DNA from: Variovorax sp. WS11
GTDB lineage: Bacteria > Pseudomonadota > Gammaproteobacteria > Burkholderiales > Burkholderiaceae_C
Direction: 5' to 3'
NCBI RefSeq assembly: GCF_010499245.1
Contig: NZ_JAAGOW010000001.1
Coordinates: forward strand, 1,550,001-1,614,000
DNA length: 64,000 nt
Part shown: positions 1-6,830 of the stretch, in pieces
Layout: each line of letters begins with the position of its first letter
How positions within the stretch are numbered: the first letter of the stretch is position 1
Position numbers and translations under genes: made by a program
Notes under the pieces: generated by a model
Database searches by the model: none
The model's input: only the letters and a program-made list of their open reading frames with translations
Told to the model about the DNA's origin: nothing

Positions 1-37
1 ACCGCAACGGGGATCCGATGACGGGCCTTCCTTTGCT

Positions 38-997
38 CTAGGTAGTCGTCCGCACAATTGCGCCATATGCGTTTCGCTCGAAGGGCAAGAGCCCGCGAAC
101 GTAGCGATGCACGGTGCGCTCCGATCGGTGTCCGGTCTGCCGCTGAATTGCCCAAATGGGTGAACCTGCCAGCGCAGCGGCCGTCACCAGCCCAGCCCGC
201 AAGCTATGCGCGGAGATCCCGCGCAGATCAAAGCCACACGACGCAAGACGCTGCTTGAGGATCGGTCCTACGGATGCTGCCGTGAGTCTCGATTGCAGAT
301 TGCCATGTCGATCGATGCTCCTGAACAAGGGGTTGCTTGCGCCTTCTGGGTCACGCGCGCGAAGCGCCCGTATCCATCGAGTCAATGTCCAGATGGCGCA
401 TGTGCGACCGCGTCCTCTTGGGATCGCTACGAGCCGTCCCCTCGCCCGTTGATCTGTCTTCGACCGCGGCAGATTTACGATCAGACCTTCACGGGTGAAG
501 CGCAGGTCCATCGGCCTGAGCCCCACCAGCTCTGAGCGCCGGAATCCGCCTGCAAAGCCCAGCAGTAGCAGGGCGCGATCCCTCAGATCCCGCAGGGCTT
601 CCATGTCCGGCCTCGGCCGTGCTATAGCACGCAGCATTTCGATCGACACAGGCGTAGCCTGCTTGACGGCCGTACCGTGTATTCGCTGAATGCCACGCAT
701 CGTTCTCCTGACGAGATCAGATCTGACCGGCGACTCCCTCGCGACTGCCATGTGCGCACTCGAGATTGCTGCCAGCCGGCGCGTGAGCGTACTGGCCTTG
801 AGCCCGCCCGCACAATCCGCCACATAGCGCGCGACCATCTCAGAAGTAGCAGGAATGCGGCCGCCCCAGGCTCGGAAATGGCGGAGGTCCGACAAGTACG
901 CGGTCACCGTGTTCGCTGCCAATGCGCTGGCCAGATAGCTGCTGACCCGATCGCGCGAGCGCTTCCTAGTCGTTGTGGTCGTTGCTCGTGTCATCAA
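38..997 (-). CDS. Tyrosine-type site-specific recombinase (integrase)
   Basis: A 319-residue tyrosine recombinase that would integrate or excise a mobile element by strand exchange through a covalent 3'-phosphotyrosine. Residues about 17-110 look like the helical SAM-like core-binding domain. The catalytic domain shows Arg153/154 (GFRRSE), the HxxR box His264-Arg267 (AHSLRAG), His290 (TGHRS) and the likely nucleophile Tyr299 (HRYVRG), so all key residues are present. It is the last gene of a minus-strand operon and its start overlaps the end of the preceding small gene by 32 bp, so it may be co-translated with it. ATG at 997 and 994 are both possible starts. The left attachment site probably lies outside the window. 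Confidence 0.9.
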   Translation of the reverse strand: MMTRATTTTTRKRSRDRVSSYLASALAANTVTAYLSDLRHFRAWGGRIPATSEMVARYVADCAGGLKASTLTRRLAAISSAHMAVARESPVRSDLVRRTMRGIQRIHGTAVKQATPVSIEMLRAIARPRPDMEALRDLRDRALLLLGFAGGFRRSELVGLRPMDLRFTREGLIVNLPRSKTDQRARGRLVAIPRGRGRTCAIWTLTRWIRALRARDPEGASNPLFRSIDRHGNLQSRLTAASVGPILKQRLASCGFDLRGISAHSLRAGLVTAAALAGSPIWAIQRQTGHRSERTVHRYVRGLLPFERNAYGAIVRTTT

Positions 998-1328
998 AGA
1001 TCTCTCTCGGAAGGAAAACCGTTGTGGTCTTGCGGTTTGGTGTGGTGATCACCCAGACGGTGACGCTGGCGTCCGGATCGGGCGGGTTGGCCCGGAGCGT
1101 GTACGAGGAACGCAACCTAAGTCCCAGCCGCAGCCCTAAAGCGTTCTGCCGTACGTCCAGGGCGTCGATCCGCCCCCAGTCGCCGTGTTGGTGGCGCATG
1201 AGCAGGTCGCCCAGCGGCACGTCGGCGTGGTGAAGTGCCAAGCGCGCCGGCTCAGAAACACAGACGCGTCCGAGCTGGAACAACGGCGGCTGCCTGCGAT
1301 GTCGGCCGCGCCAAGTCCACCAATTCAT
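966..1328 (-). CDS. Small mobile-element protein of unknown function (copy 1)
   Basis: A 120-residue protein. Seen: a motif PPLFQLGR near the N-terminus, RHQHGDWGRID in the middle and WVITTPNRKTTTVFLP near the C-terminus. The same order of motifs occurs in the protein at 5062-5439, so the two are paralogues. As I recall, small proteins with LxRHxxGDWG and WIITEADRSVTTVLLP are common on plasmids and integrative elements of proteobacteria, often named plasmid-related, with no known function. I chose the ATG at 1328 because it overlaps the stop of the upstream FtsZ-like gene as ATGA, which implies translational coupling; the longer reading to 1469 lies inside that gene. The basic, Arg-rich middle differs from the acidic copy 2. 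Confidence 0.7.
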   Translation of the reverse strand: MNWWTWRGRHRRQPPLFQLGRVCVSEPARLALHHADVPLGDLLMRHQHGDWGRIDALDVRQNALGLRLGLRLRSSYTLRANPPDPDASVTVWVITTPNRKTTTVFLPREIFDDTSNDHND

Positions 1329-2209
1329 ATCGGGCGCTCCAGCTTCGGGAAGCTGCGCTGGCGGCTTACAACAACTGTTGCGCACGCCCCCACGCCCTCC
1401 CAGAGCTTGCCGGCGCGTGCCGTTAGAACAAGATGCAAGCCGCCTTGCCCAAGTGCGCTGGCAGCGCACCGACTAGCCCTCTGGACCTCTTGAACCGTGA
1501 GCCGCCACTTAGTCGACTGCCACAGCACCAACAGGATTCCGTTTGCCGACTCCAGTTCGATGCCGCTGTCCTCCAGGTCGTCCAGTGCTTGCGCCACAGC
1601 GAGGGAGATAGGCAGGCCCTCCCCCACTGTGCGGGTCGCCAGACTCAATGCTGCCCCTGGCAGGTCCAGAACTTCAAGCACGTCATTGAGGTCCCAAGCC
1701 GGCTCAAGAATGAGCACCCCCTCCCGGGCTAGGCCGCGCAAGGTGGTGCACAGCCAGCGCAGGCTCTCCAGACCGTCGGTGACTTGGCTTGGCTCCAGAT
1801 CTATGCAGCCATCCACCAGTTGCCTTAAAGCTTCCTCTGATTCGCGCGCTGAGTTCGAAACTCGAGTCGGGCGGGCTAGCGTACCGCTCTCCCCTTCGCC
1901 CACTAGAAATACACCGATGGTGGACACGGCGTTGAGATGGGCTCGCCAAGCCAGCAGTGCCGCGTCGCCGACTTCCTTCTTGGTCGCGTCGGCGCCGATG
2001 ACGACGAATAGAAATACCACGCTCGTAAAGTCAACGCCACCTGGCCGACCGTCGGCCTCCATCCAAGCCGAATGGTCGACCAGAAGCGGCGCCAGCGGAT
2101 CCGGAGCGTTGCCGCAAAGCTGTTGAATGAATGTTGCGGCCTTGCTCCCAATGCCGATCAGGCGCACTGGTTCGTTCTGTGGCCCTGAAGAGTCAATGCT
2201 GAGTGTCAT
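1325..2209 (-). CDS. Divergent FtsZ/tubulin-fold protein without a GTPase signature
   Basis: A 294-residue protein that by eye follows the FtsZ plan along its length. Residues 15-30 (VRLIGIGSKAATFIQQ) match the first strand and T1 loop of FtsZ (IKVIGVGGGGGNAVEH). Residues 42-50 resemble the FFAVNTDAQ strand. Residues 64-103 match the VFIAAG-GGGTGTG-LTVAVVT segment, but the GGGTGTG loop has become GADATKK. Residues 172-178 (WDLNDVL) match the T7 catalytic loop (VDFADVR) and keep both aspartates. Residues 218-282 follow the C-terminal domain (SGARGVLVNITAG to VTVVATG). The ATG at 2209 has a GGAAGGA ribosome site; the reading to 2281 is less likely. Inference: a pseudo-GTPase or partner of a filament. 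It heads the operon leading to the integrase. Confidence 0.6.
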   Translation of the reverse strand: MTLSIDSSGPQNEPVRLIGIGSKAATFIQQLCGNAPDPLAPLLVDHSAWMEADGRPGGVDFTSVVFLFVVIGADATKKEVGDAALLAWRAHLNAVSTIGVFLVGEGESGTLARPTRVSNSARESEEALRQLVDGCIDLEPSQVTDGLESLRWLCTTLRGLAREGVLILEPAWDLNDVLEVLDLPGAALSLATRTVGEGLPISLAVAQALDDLEDSGIELESANGILLVLWQSTKWRLTVQEVQRASRCAASALGQGGLHLVLTARAGKLWEGVGACATVVVSRQRSFPKLERPI

Positions 2210-2281
2210 GAAAGTTCCTTCCGAAAATGCCGGAGGTAGCCTTGCGATCAAGCGCGGCTCGCAACGAGGCGGACGAAGCAA

Positions 2282-2317
2282 AGACGCCGCACCAGCGCAT
2301 CGGCCAGTGCGGCGTCT
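2282..2317 (-). terminator. Hairpin after the lipoprotein gene, possible terminator
   Basis: A perfect 11-bp inverted repeat (AGACGCCGCAC, 2282-2292, against 2307-2317) with a 14-nt loop. Read on the minus strand the right arm runs into TTTGCTTCG, a weak U-tract. It lies between the lipoprotein gene stop at 2405 and the FtsZ-like gene start at 2209, so it would separate the two transcription units. A second 7-bp hairpin lies at 2326-2344. Confidence 0.5.
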
Positions 2318-2404
2318 AGGCCGCGAGCGCGTCGGGAACGCGCTGCTATGAGAAGAGGTGGGACAGGGACAGGCACCAACCGTGCCTTCGACGCCGTCCG
2401 GCGG

Positions 2405-3718
2405 TTAACAGTGCAGCGTGACGCCCTCTGCGGCATATTCGCCGCCTGCTTGGGTAACGTCTCTTAAGCAGAGCGGCTCTCGGCTTTTGATCGCATCGTC
2501 TATCAGCGCGATGTCCTGCTTGCTCAAAGCAGCGATGTTCATCAAGACCTTGTTTGCGCGGGCGGTGTAGAGGCACATTGCCTCGTTGCCACAGGGTGCG
2601 TAGCGCTGTATGACAGCGCTTAGGTTTCGCGCTGCTTCTTTTGCCAGCGTCCCGGACACGGGCGGCTGGGTGGCGGACGCAGGGACCGCAGCCGCCACAG
2701 CCTTTGCAGGCCCTGACTGCGCCTGCGGGGCCTTGCTTACCAACGCATTCCAGTCCGTGTTCTCCGCACCAGGCAAGCAGTCAACGAGCTCGCCATTTTC
2801 GTTCTTGAACGTAGACCAGCCTTGCGCCGTTAGCACGGCTGGAGTGTCCGCTCGGTGGATATTGACTAAACAGATGGGCTGCTGCGTATCGTGGAACTGC
2901 TTCCAGATGCCACGTTGCTCAGGACTAACCTTGGCCAGATCGATCTCGTAGTTCGTGCGATCTTCCGACTGCAGGCTGTCCCGGCCTTCGAAGCAGAAGC
3001 GATTGCGGGCGTAGCAGTTGTTGCCGGCGAAGCTATAGACGTAAACCGGCTTGCGCCACTTGCCGCTGGCCGAAAGTCGATCGATCTCAGCTTTGCGGGC
3101 TGCAGCGACCTGTTCCACCTTGGCACGGCTCTCGGCTTGCTGCCTCTGAGCCGCGGCAATCGAGCCGGCAGTTCTGAGTAAGGGCACTACGCCGGCGGGA
3201 TCGATCCGTGCTACGACCTGGAAGTCCTTACCGCCCTCCTGACGTTGGATGCGGTAGTCGATCTTGCTGAGAATGGGGCCTGTGCCGAGTGGACCGCCAT
3301 TCCAGATCAGGAACTGCGTCCAGTCGCTGATTATTTGCTGCACTTTTGCATCGGCGCGCATTGCGCTGCCCAGGAGAGACGCCGCGTTCCGCTCAAAGTT
3401 TGGCATGGCTTCGCTCACCTCCTTCTGACGCTCGGCACTAAGCTTCATGTCAAGCGACACAGAGCACGAGCGGACCTTGAGCTTCTCGTCGTAGCCGGTG
3501 AGGTGAGCGCCTTCCAAAGTGAAGGACGCCAACTCTTGAGGCTTGGCCTCAGCGCCAAGCTTTTCTTCGATCTGCTGCAACGCGATGTCGCGGACAGCCT
3601 CCAAGGCAGAGGCCTCTGTGCACGGAGGCGCTTCGGGTGAACAGGCAGCGAGCAGTACTGCAACGGCACAGCCGGCAGCCACCGTGGCAACGCGTGTGAG
3701 TTTGAGTTGAATGTTCAT
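2405..3718 (-). CDS. Exported lipoprotein of unknown function
   Basis: A 437-residue protein I do not recognise. The N-terminus is a lipoprotein signal: basic start, hydrophobic stretch, lipobox LLAAC with Cys26. The mature part has a helical, charged first half (about 30-130), a middle segment with several cysteines and aromatics (about 210-320, including CYARNRFCFEG), an Ala/Pro-rich spacer near 345-365 and a cysteine-containing helical tail ending in LHC. Cys residues are numerous, fitting a periplasmic, disulfide-bonded protein. It lies 11 bp after the exported protein gene at 3730-4560 and is probably its operon partner. A host-interaction or envelope role for the island is an inference only. 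Confidence 0.7.
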   Translation of the reverse strand: MNIQLKLTRVATVAAGCAVAVLLAACSPEAPPCTEASALEAVRDIALQQIEEKLGAEAKPQELASFTLEGAHLTGYDEKLKVRSCSVSLDMKLSAERQKEVSEAMPNFERNAASLLGSAMRADAKVQQIISDWTQFLIWNGGPLGTGPILSKIDYRIQRQEGGKDFQVVARIDPAGVVPLLRTAGSIAAAQRQQAESRAKVEQVAAARKAEIDRLSASGKWRKPVYVYSFAGNNCYARNRFCFEGRDSLQSEDRTNYEIDLAKVSPEQRGIWKQFHDTQQPICLVNIHRADTPAVLTAQGWSTFKNENGELVDCLPGAENTDWNALVSKAPQAQSGPAKAVAAAVPASATQPPVSGTLAKEAARNLSAVIQRYAPCGNEAMCLYTARANKVLMNIAALSKQDIALIDDAIKSREPLCLRDVTQAGGEYAAEGVTLHC

Positions 3719-3729
3719 TTTGGGTTCGG

Positions 3730-4560
3730 TCAGATGTCGCCTTGAGCTGAAGGCGCGGGCGGATTGGATTTGCGCTGCAACGAGGGCGTCGGCGCTGGCA
3801 CCCTGGGAACGCTCGTTGAAGGCGGGATTACTACGGGCTTCGTAGCCTGTGACAGTGCGCGTTCGCGCTTAACCAAGGATCGCTCGCGCTGCGCCAGAGC
3901 TTCCTCACGTTGACGCAGTTCTCCCTCGCGCAGCGTTGCCGAGCCCGAGTCATCAGGGCGTTGGATCGTCGGTGAAACTGGCGGGAGGACGACGGCAGCG
4001 GCAGGCGCCTGCGCGGGGGCAAGCATTGGAGCCGGCGCAGTTGTGGCTGAAGAGGCCGATGGCAGCGCGGCCGGCGCCGACGGCTTGACCGTCGCTGACC
4101 GCGCGGCCGGAAGCGGAGCCGTGGCGAAGCTACATCGCCGTTGAACCGTGTTGCCATCTTTGCTCAGTAGCTCAACCGGACCTACAACGCCGCCGGGGGA
4201 GAACGTCAGTCGTCCACGAACTCTCCAATCCCAGAAACCCTGACGGGTCGCAGCTGAAACACTGCCCCCGAAGCCATCGAGCACAGCGGTGTCGTTGACC
4301 AACGAAACGGGCACCACCTCGCGCATGCTCGGCGTCTCGCGTGTCCAAGTCGCCGTGTCCCCCTCGACCTTGACGGCCGCGGGAGCAATGAACGCTGCTT
4401 CTGGCGGCCCGGCCAACGACGGGCCACAGGTGAGCGTGCCAGCGTAGTGTCCTGCAGCAGCCGCTTGCACAAACGGCGTGCACACACTCAGCGCACTGCC
4501 CAAGAGAACTCGACGGAAGCTGACATTGGCAGTGCTCATTGCGTGCTTGAGAAAGTTCAT
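3730..4560 (-). CDS. Exported protein with beta domain, Pro/Ala linker and coiled coil
   Basis: A 276-residue protein from the ATG at 4560, preceded by AGAGG. An alternative ATG lies at 4539. A signal peptide is visible (about residues 1-40, ending near VQAAAA). Residues about 40-150 form a beta-rich domain with two cysteines (LTCGPS and RRCSF), ending where the Pro/Ala-rich linker begins. Then follows a short heptad-like charged segment (REGELRQREEALAQRERSL) typical of a coiled coil, and a Pro-rich tail. I do not recognise the family. The layout suggests an envelope protein whose linker spans periplasm. It is first in a two-gene unit with the lipoprotein and is divergent from the XRE regulator gene. 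Confidence 0.65.
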   Translation of the reverse strand: MNFLKHAMSTANVSFRRVLLGSALSVCTPFVQAAAAGHYAGTLTCGPSLAGPPEAAFIAPAAVKVEGDTATWTRETPSMREVVPVSLVNDTAVLDGFGGSVSAATRQGFWDWRVRGRLTFSPGGVVGPVELLSKDGNTVQRRCSFATAPLPAARSATVKPSAPAALPSASSATTAPAPMLAPAQAPAAAVVLPPVSPTIQRPDDSGSATLREGELRQREEALAQRERSLVKRERALSQATKPVVIPPSTSVPRVPAPTPSLQRKSNPPAPSAQGDI

Positions 4561-4602
4561 GAACCCTCTTAATGATGTGTTTGAGTATCCATTTAGGCGA
4601 CA

Positions 4603-4615
4603 CCAAGTTGCTTGG
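4603..4615. promoter_or_regulatory. Inverted repeat in divergent promoter region
   Basis: CCAAG-TTG-CTTGG is a 5-bp inverted repeat with a 3-nt centre, in the 144-bp gap between the divergent exported-protein gene and the XRE regulator gene. XRE-type repressors commonly bind such short palindromes near their own promoter, so this is a candidate operator. Arms this short can occur by chance. Confidence 0.3.
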
Positions 4616-4704
4616 GCCTCGTCGGCGGGAGCCGCTCGGCTGGAAAACGGCGCAACGCTAATGATATTCAAACACCGTGGCTTCAAATCCATCAAAAACG
4701 GACC

Positions 4705-5043
4705 ATGTGTGCAATGGTTGGTCCTCGCGCCGGTAAAACGCCCGGTAGAAGTCTTCGGTTGGTGTTCGCTACAAATGTGCGTATGGCGCGCATTCAGCTG
4801 GGCTTGTCGCAGGACCGTCTGGCGCTCGAATCTGGGTTGGACAGGACGTTCATCAGCAGTCTCGAACAAGGGATTCGCAACATTTCCGTCGACAACATCG
4901 AAGTGCTGGCCAAGGCCCTCCACATCCCTGCCCACGAGCTCATGAGCCCTCACTTGGCCAAGGAGCGAGGCTTTGATCCGACTGTCCTTCGTGTGCCGCG
5001 CACTGCTGTTACTCGTGCTGCCGTGAGGCGGACACGTAGGTAG
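4705..5043 (+). CDS. XRE-family helix-turn-helix regulator
   Basis: A 112-residue protein from ATG 4705 (reading can extend to 4612, but the extension looks non-coding). The helix-turn-helix is clear: RMARIQLGLSQDRLALESGL followed by DRTFISSLEQGIRN, the usual Cro/C1-type domain. The tail is basic (RRTRR). It is transcribed away from the exported-protein/lipoprotein pair and toward the converging small gene at 5062-5439. Likely role: local repressor of the island genes, an inference from position. The ribosome site before 4705 is poor, so 4714 is another possible start. Confidence 0.7.
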   Translation: MCAMVGPRAGKTPGRSLRLVFATNVRMARIQLGLSQDRLALESGLDRTFISSLEQGIRNISVDNIEVLAKALHIPAHELMSPHLAKERGFDPTVLRVPRTAVTRAAVRRTRR

Positions 5044-5061
5044 GCATTCGATCGACATTGC

Positions 5062-5439
5062 TCAGTACTCCTCGGGCAGTAAGAAGGTTGTGACGCTGCG
5101 GTCAGCCTCGGTGATGACCCATATGCGGTCATCTTCGATCGCTATCGGGCCATCTGGCGCCGCGCCCTCGCCGGTCCCTTCGGCTTGATCTTTCTTGATA
5201 AGCGGCAACCGGTAGACAGACATGACGCGGGCGCCATGCTTCACGGCTTCGTTGTTGGTTTGGGCATCTTCGGGATCGCACTCGCCCCAGTCGCCGGCAA
5301 CGTGCATGGCCGCCAGTTCGAGCGGGCTTGTCTCGGTGAGCACCATCAACTCGATGGCGCCTGGCGTCGCCACCAGCCGGCCCAGCTGAAAGAGCGGAGG
5401 GCCCTTGGGCTTGAGGAGAACACGGAATAGATAGGTCAT
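5062..5439 (-). CDS. Small mobile-element protein of unknown function (copy 2)
   Basis: A 125-residue paralogue of the protein at 966-1328. Shared blocks: PPLFQLGRLV, AGDWGECDPEDAQTNNEAV, ARVMSVYRLP and the C-terminal IWVITEADRSVTTFLLPEE. This copy is acidic and closer to the form I recall from plasmids and integrative elements. The ATG at 5439 follows GGAGCTCTT. A copy near each end of the island suggests the family travels with the element; function is unknown. It converges with the XRE gene. Confidence 0.75.
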   Translation of the reverse strand: MTYLFRVLLKPKGPPLFQLGRLVATPGAIELMVLTETSPLELAAMHVAGDWGECDPEDAQTNNEAVKHGARVMSVYRLPLIKKDQAEGTGEGAAPDGPIAIEDDRIWVITEADRSVTTFLLPEEY

Positions 5440-5989
5440 AAGAGCTCCAGGAAAGGAAGCGCCCATGCGGCAGCTCGCCTGTGCCCTCTTCGGATGCGCA
5501 AGCGATTTGCTACGTGGATGCGGTGGGTCGGAAAGAAAAACAGCCGCAGGTGCTACCGGCAAATCCGGCGCACCTTGCGGCTGCGGCAGCTGCAGGCACG
5601 CTGCAGCTGCAGGCGGGCAGCGGCTTGCCTGGCTGGTGCCGGCGTGCTTTACCCGGGTTTAATATACCACAATGCGAAATCAGAACTTTCATGCGATCGC
5701 GGGGGCGGCAGCAAGGGGCGGCAAGGCGCTGGGGCCCCGCCGGGGCCCACGGTGAGGCCGCTGGGCGACCGTACCGGCGGGGCTTAGCCCCGGGGCCGCG
5801 GGCTGGGAGCGCGGGTGGTTACCGGGCGCGAAGGGGTGCCGGGGCGCTGTTGGGCTTGGGCCAAGGCGCCACCGCCGGAGGGTGCAACGCGGCGCATTGG
5901 CGTCCAGCTCCGTGCAAAACAAAAAAAGGGGGTAAAAAGTGGGGTTAGTAGGCAAACAACCCTGAAAACGGCCGTAAAAACGAGCCTAT
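5440..5989. other. 550-bp gap between island genes and tRNA-Ser
   Basis: No convincing gene. The reading frames here have no homologue I know and poor starts. Visible: a minus-strand hairpin terminator at 5531-5583; a PstI/PvuII-rich segment of repeated GCTGCAG/CAGCTGC near 5586-5615; an AT-rich patch (TTTAATATACCAC) at 5658-5670; then very GC-rich sequence to 5900 and an A-rich stretch (5917-5960) next to the tRNA. The base composition switches repeatedly, as expected at an island boundary. I found no second copy of the tRNA 3' end in the window. Confidence 0.5.
5531..5583 (-). terminator. Minus-strand intrinsic terminator
   Basis: CAGCCGCAGGTGC (5541-5553) pairs with 5570-5583 with one bulged base, and an inner CCGG/CCGG pair extends it. 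On the minus strand the hairpin is followed by TTTTTCTTTC (5540-5531). It would stop transcripts coming from the tRNA-Ser side before they enter the island gene starting at 5439. Confidence 0.7.
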
Positions 5990-6077
5990 TGGCGGAGAGT
6001 GTGAGATTCGAACTCACGGACGGTTGCCCGTCGGCAGTTTTCAAGACTGCTGGTTTAAACCACTCACCCAACTCTCC
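5990..6077 (-). tRNA. tRNA-Ser(TGA)
   Basis: Read on the minus strand it begins GGAGAGT, carries CTTGAAA as anticodon loop (anticodon TGA, reading UCA-type serine codons), a long variable arm (GACGGGCAACCGTC) typical of class II tRNAs, TTCGAATC in the T loop, the matching ACTCTCC acceptor strand, G discriminator and an encoded CCA at 5992-5990. A T-rich stretch follows downstream. tRNA-Ser 3' ends are common integration sites; here the 3' end faces the island. Confidence 0.95.
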
Positions 6078-6112
6078 GGAACGCGCCCGCATTGCACGAG
6101 CGCCGAGGGATT

Positions 6113-6814
6113 TTAGTCGCTGGCGTCCGGTGCCTGGCCGTCGCCTGCCGTGCCCGCGGGCGCAGGCATCCAGCCCCGCAGCACCAGATCGACCACGCCC
6201 TCGGCCCAGGCGCGGCGCTCCTCAGGACCAGCCAGCGGCTTGGAGATGAAAAAGCGCACGCCGCCGAAGGCCAGGGTCGAGAGTTGCACCGCCGCCAGCT
6301 CGGCATCGGGTACGTGCAACGTGCCGCTGCGATGCGCCTCGCCGAGGTATTCGACCACCGGCGCGAGCACATAGCTGTTCTCGGCGTAGAGCGACTTCGC
6401 AAGTTCCGGAAAGCGCACGGCCTCGGCGATCACCAGGCGCAGCAGCGCGAGGGTCTGCGCTTCGGTTGCGCTCAGGTACATGCGCTCGACCAGGTCCAGC
6501 AGCACCTGCCTTTCGTCGGCGCCGGAGCGCACCAGTGTGGCTTGCATCGTCTCGCGGGCACTGCTGACGGCGCGATGCACGACCTCGCGGAACAGGGCTT
6601 CCTTGTTCTCGAACTGGCGGTAGATCGTGATCTTGGCCACGCCTGCATCGCGCGCGATGGCTTCGATGCTGGTGGCCGCATAGCCGTGCTCGAGAAAGGA
6701 TTTCAGCGCCGCGCCGAGGAAAGCTTCGCGCAGCGCCACCGCCTGTTCGGGGCTGGGCCGTCCGCGCGAGCGGCGCTTGGTGACTTCTTCTTCCGGCAAG
6801 GTTCGGGTCGGCAT
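6113..6814 (-). CDS. TetR/AcrR-family transcriptional regulator
   Basis: A 233-residue regulator. The N-terminal DNA-binding domain is clear: AFLGAALKSFLEHGYAATSIEAIA then AGVAKITIYRQFENKEALF, the standard TetR helix-turn-helix at about residues 30-75. The C-terminal ligand-binding part contains no motif that names a ligand. I chose ATG 6814 (MPTRTLPEE) because the longer reading to 6865 runs back into hemW. The gene lies just downstream of hemW on the same strand with a 16-bp gap, and its target is not evident. Confidence 0.85.
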   Translation of the reverse strand: MPTRTLPEEEVTKRRSRGRPSPEQAVALREAFLGAALKSFLEHGYAATSIEAIARDAGVAKITIYRQFENKEALFREVVHRAVSSARETMQATLVRSGADERQVLLDLVERMYLSATEAQTLALLRLVIAEAVRFPELAKSLYAENSYVLAPVVEYLGEAHRSGTLHVPDAELAAVQLSTLAFGGVRFFISKPLAGPEERRAWAEGVVDLVLRGWMPAPAGTAGDGQAPDASD

Positions 6815-6830
6815 GGCAGCGCTGATTGTC

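Noticed and set aside
2326..2344. AGCGCGT/ACGCGCT hairpin as terminator
   Set aside because: No T-run on either strand; the neighbouring 11-bp hairpin is the better candidate.
38..5439. A known defence system in the island
   Set aside because: No restriction, CBASS, retron, Abi or toxin-antitoxin family could be recognised; the FtsZ-like and envelope genes remain of unknown role.
5990..6077. Second copy of the tRNA-Ser 3' end as an attachment repeat
   Set aside because: I looked for the GTTCGAATCTCAC segment in the rest of the window and did not find it; the partner site may lie to the left.
5784..6092. A 102-codon frame across tRNA-Ser
   Set aside because: It covers the whole tRNA and has no protein features.
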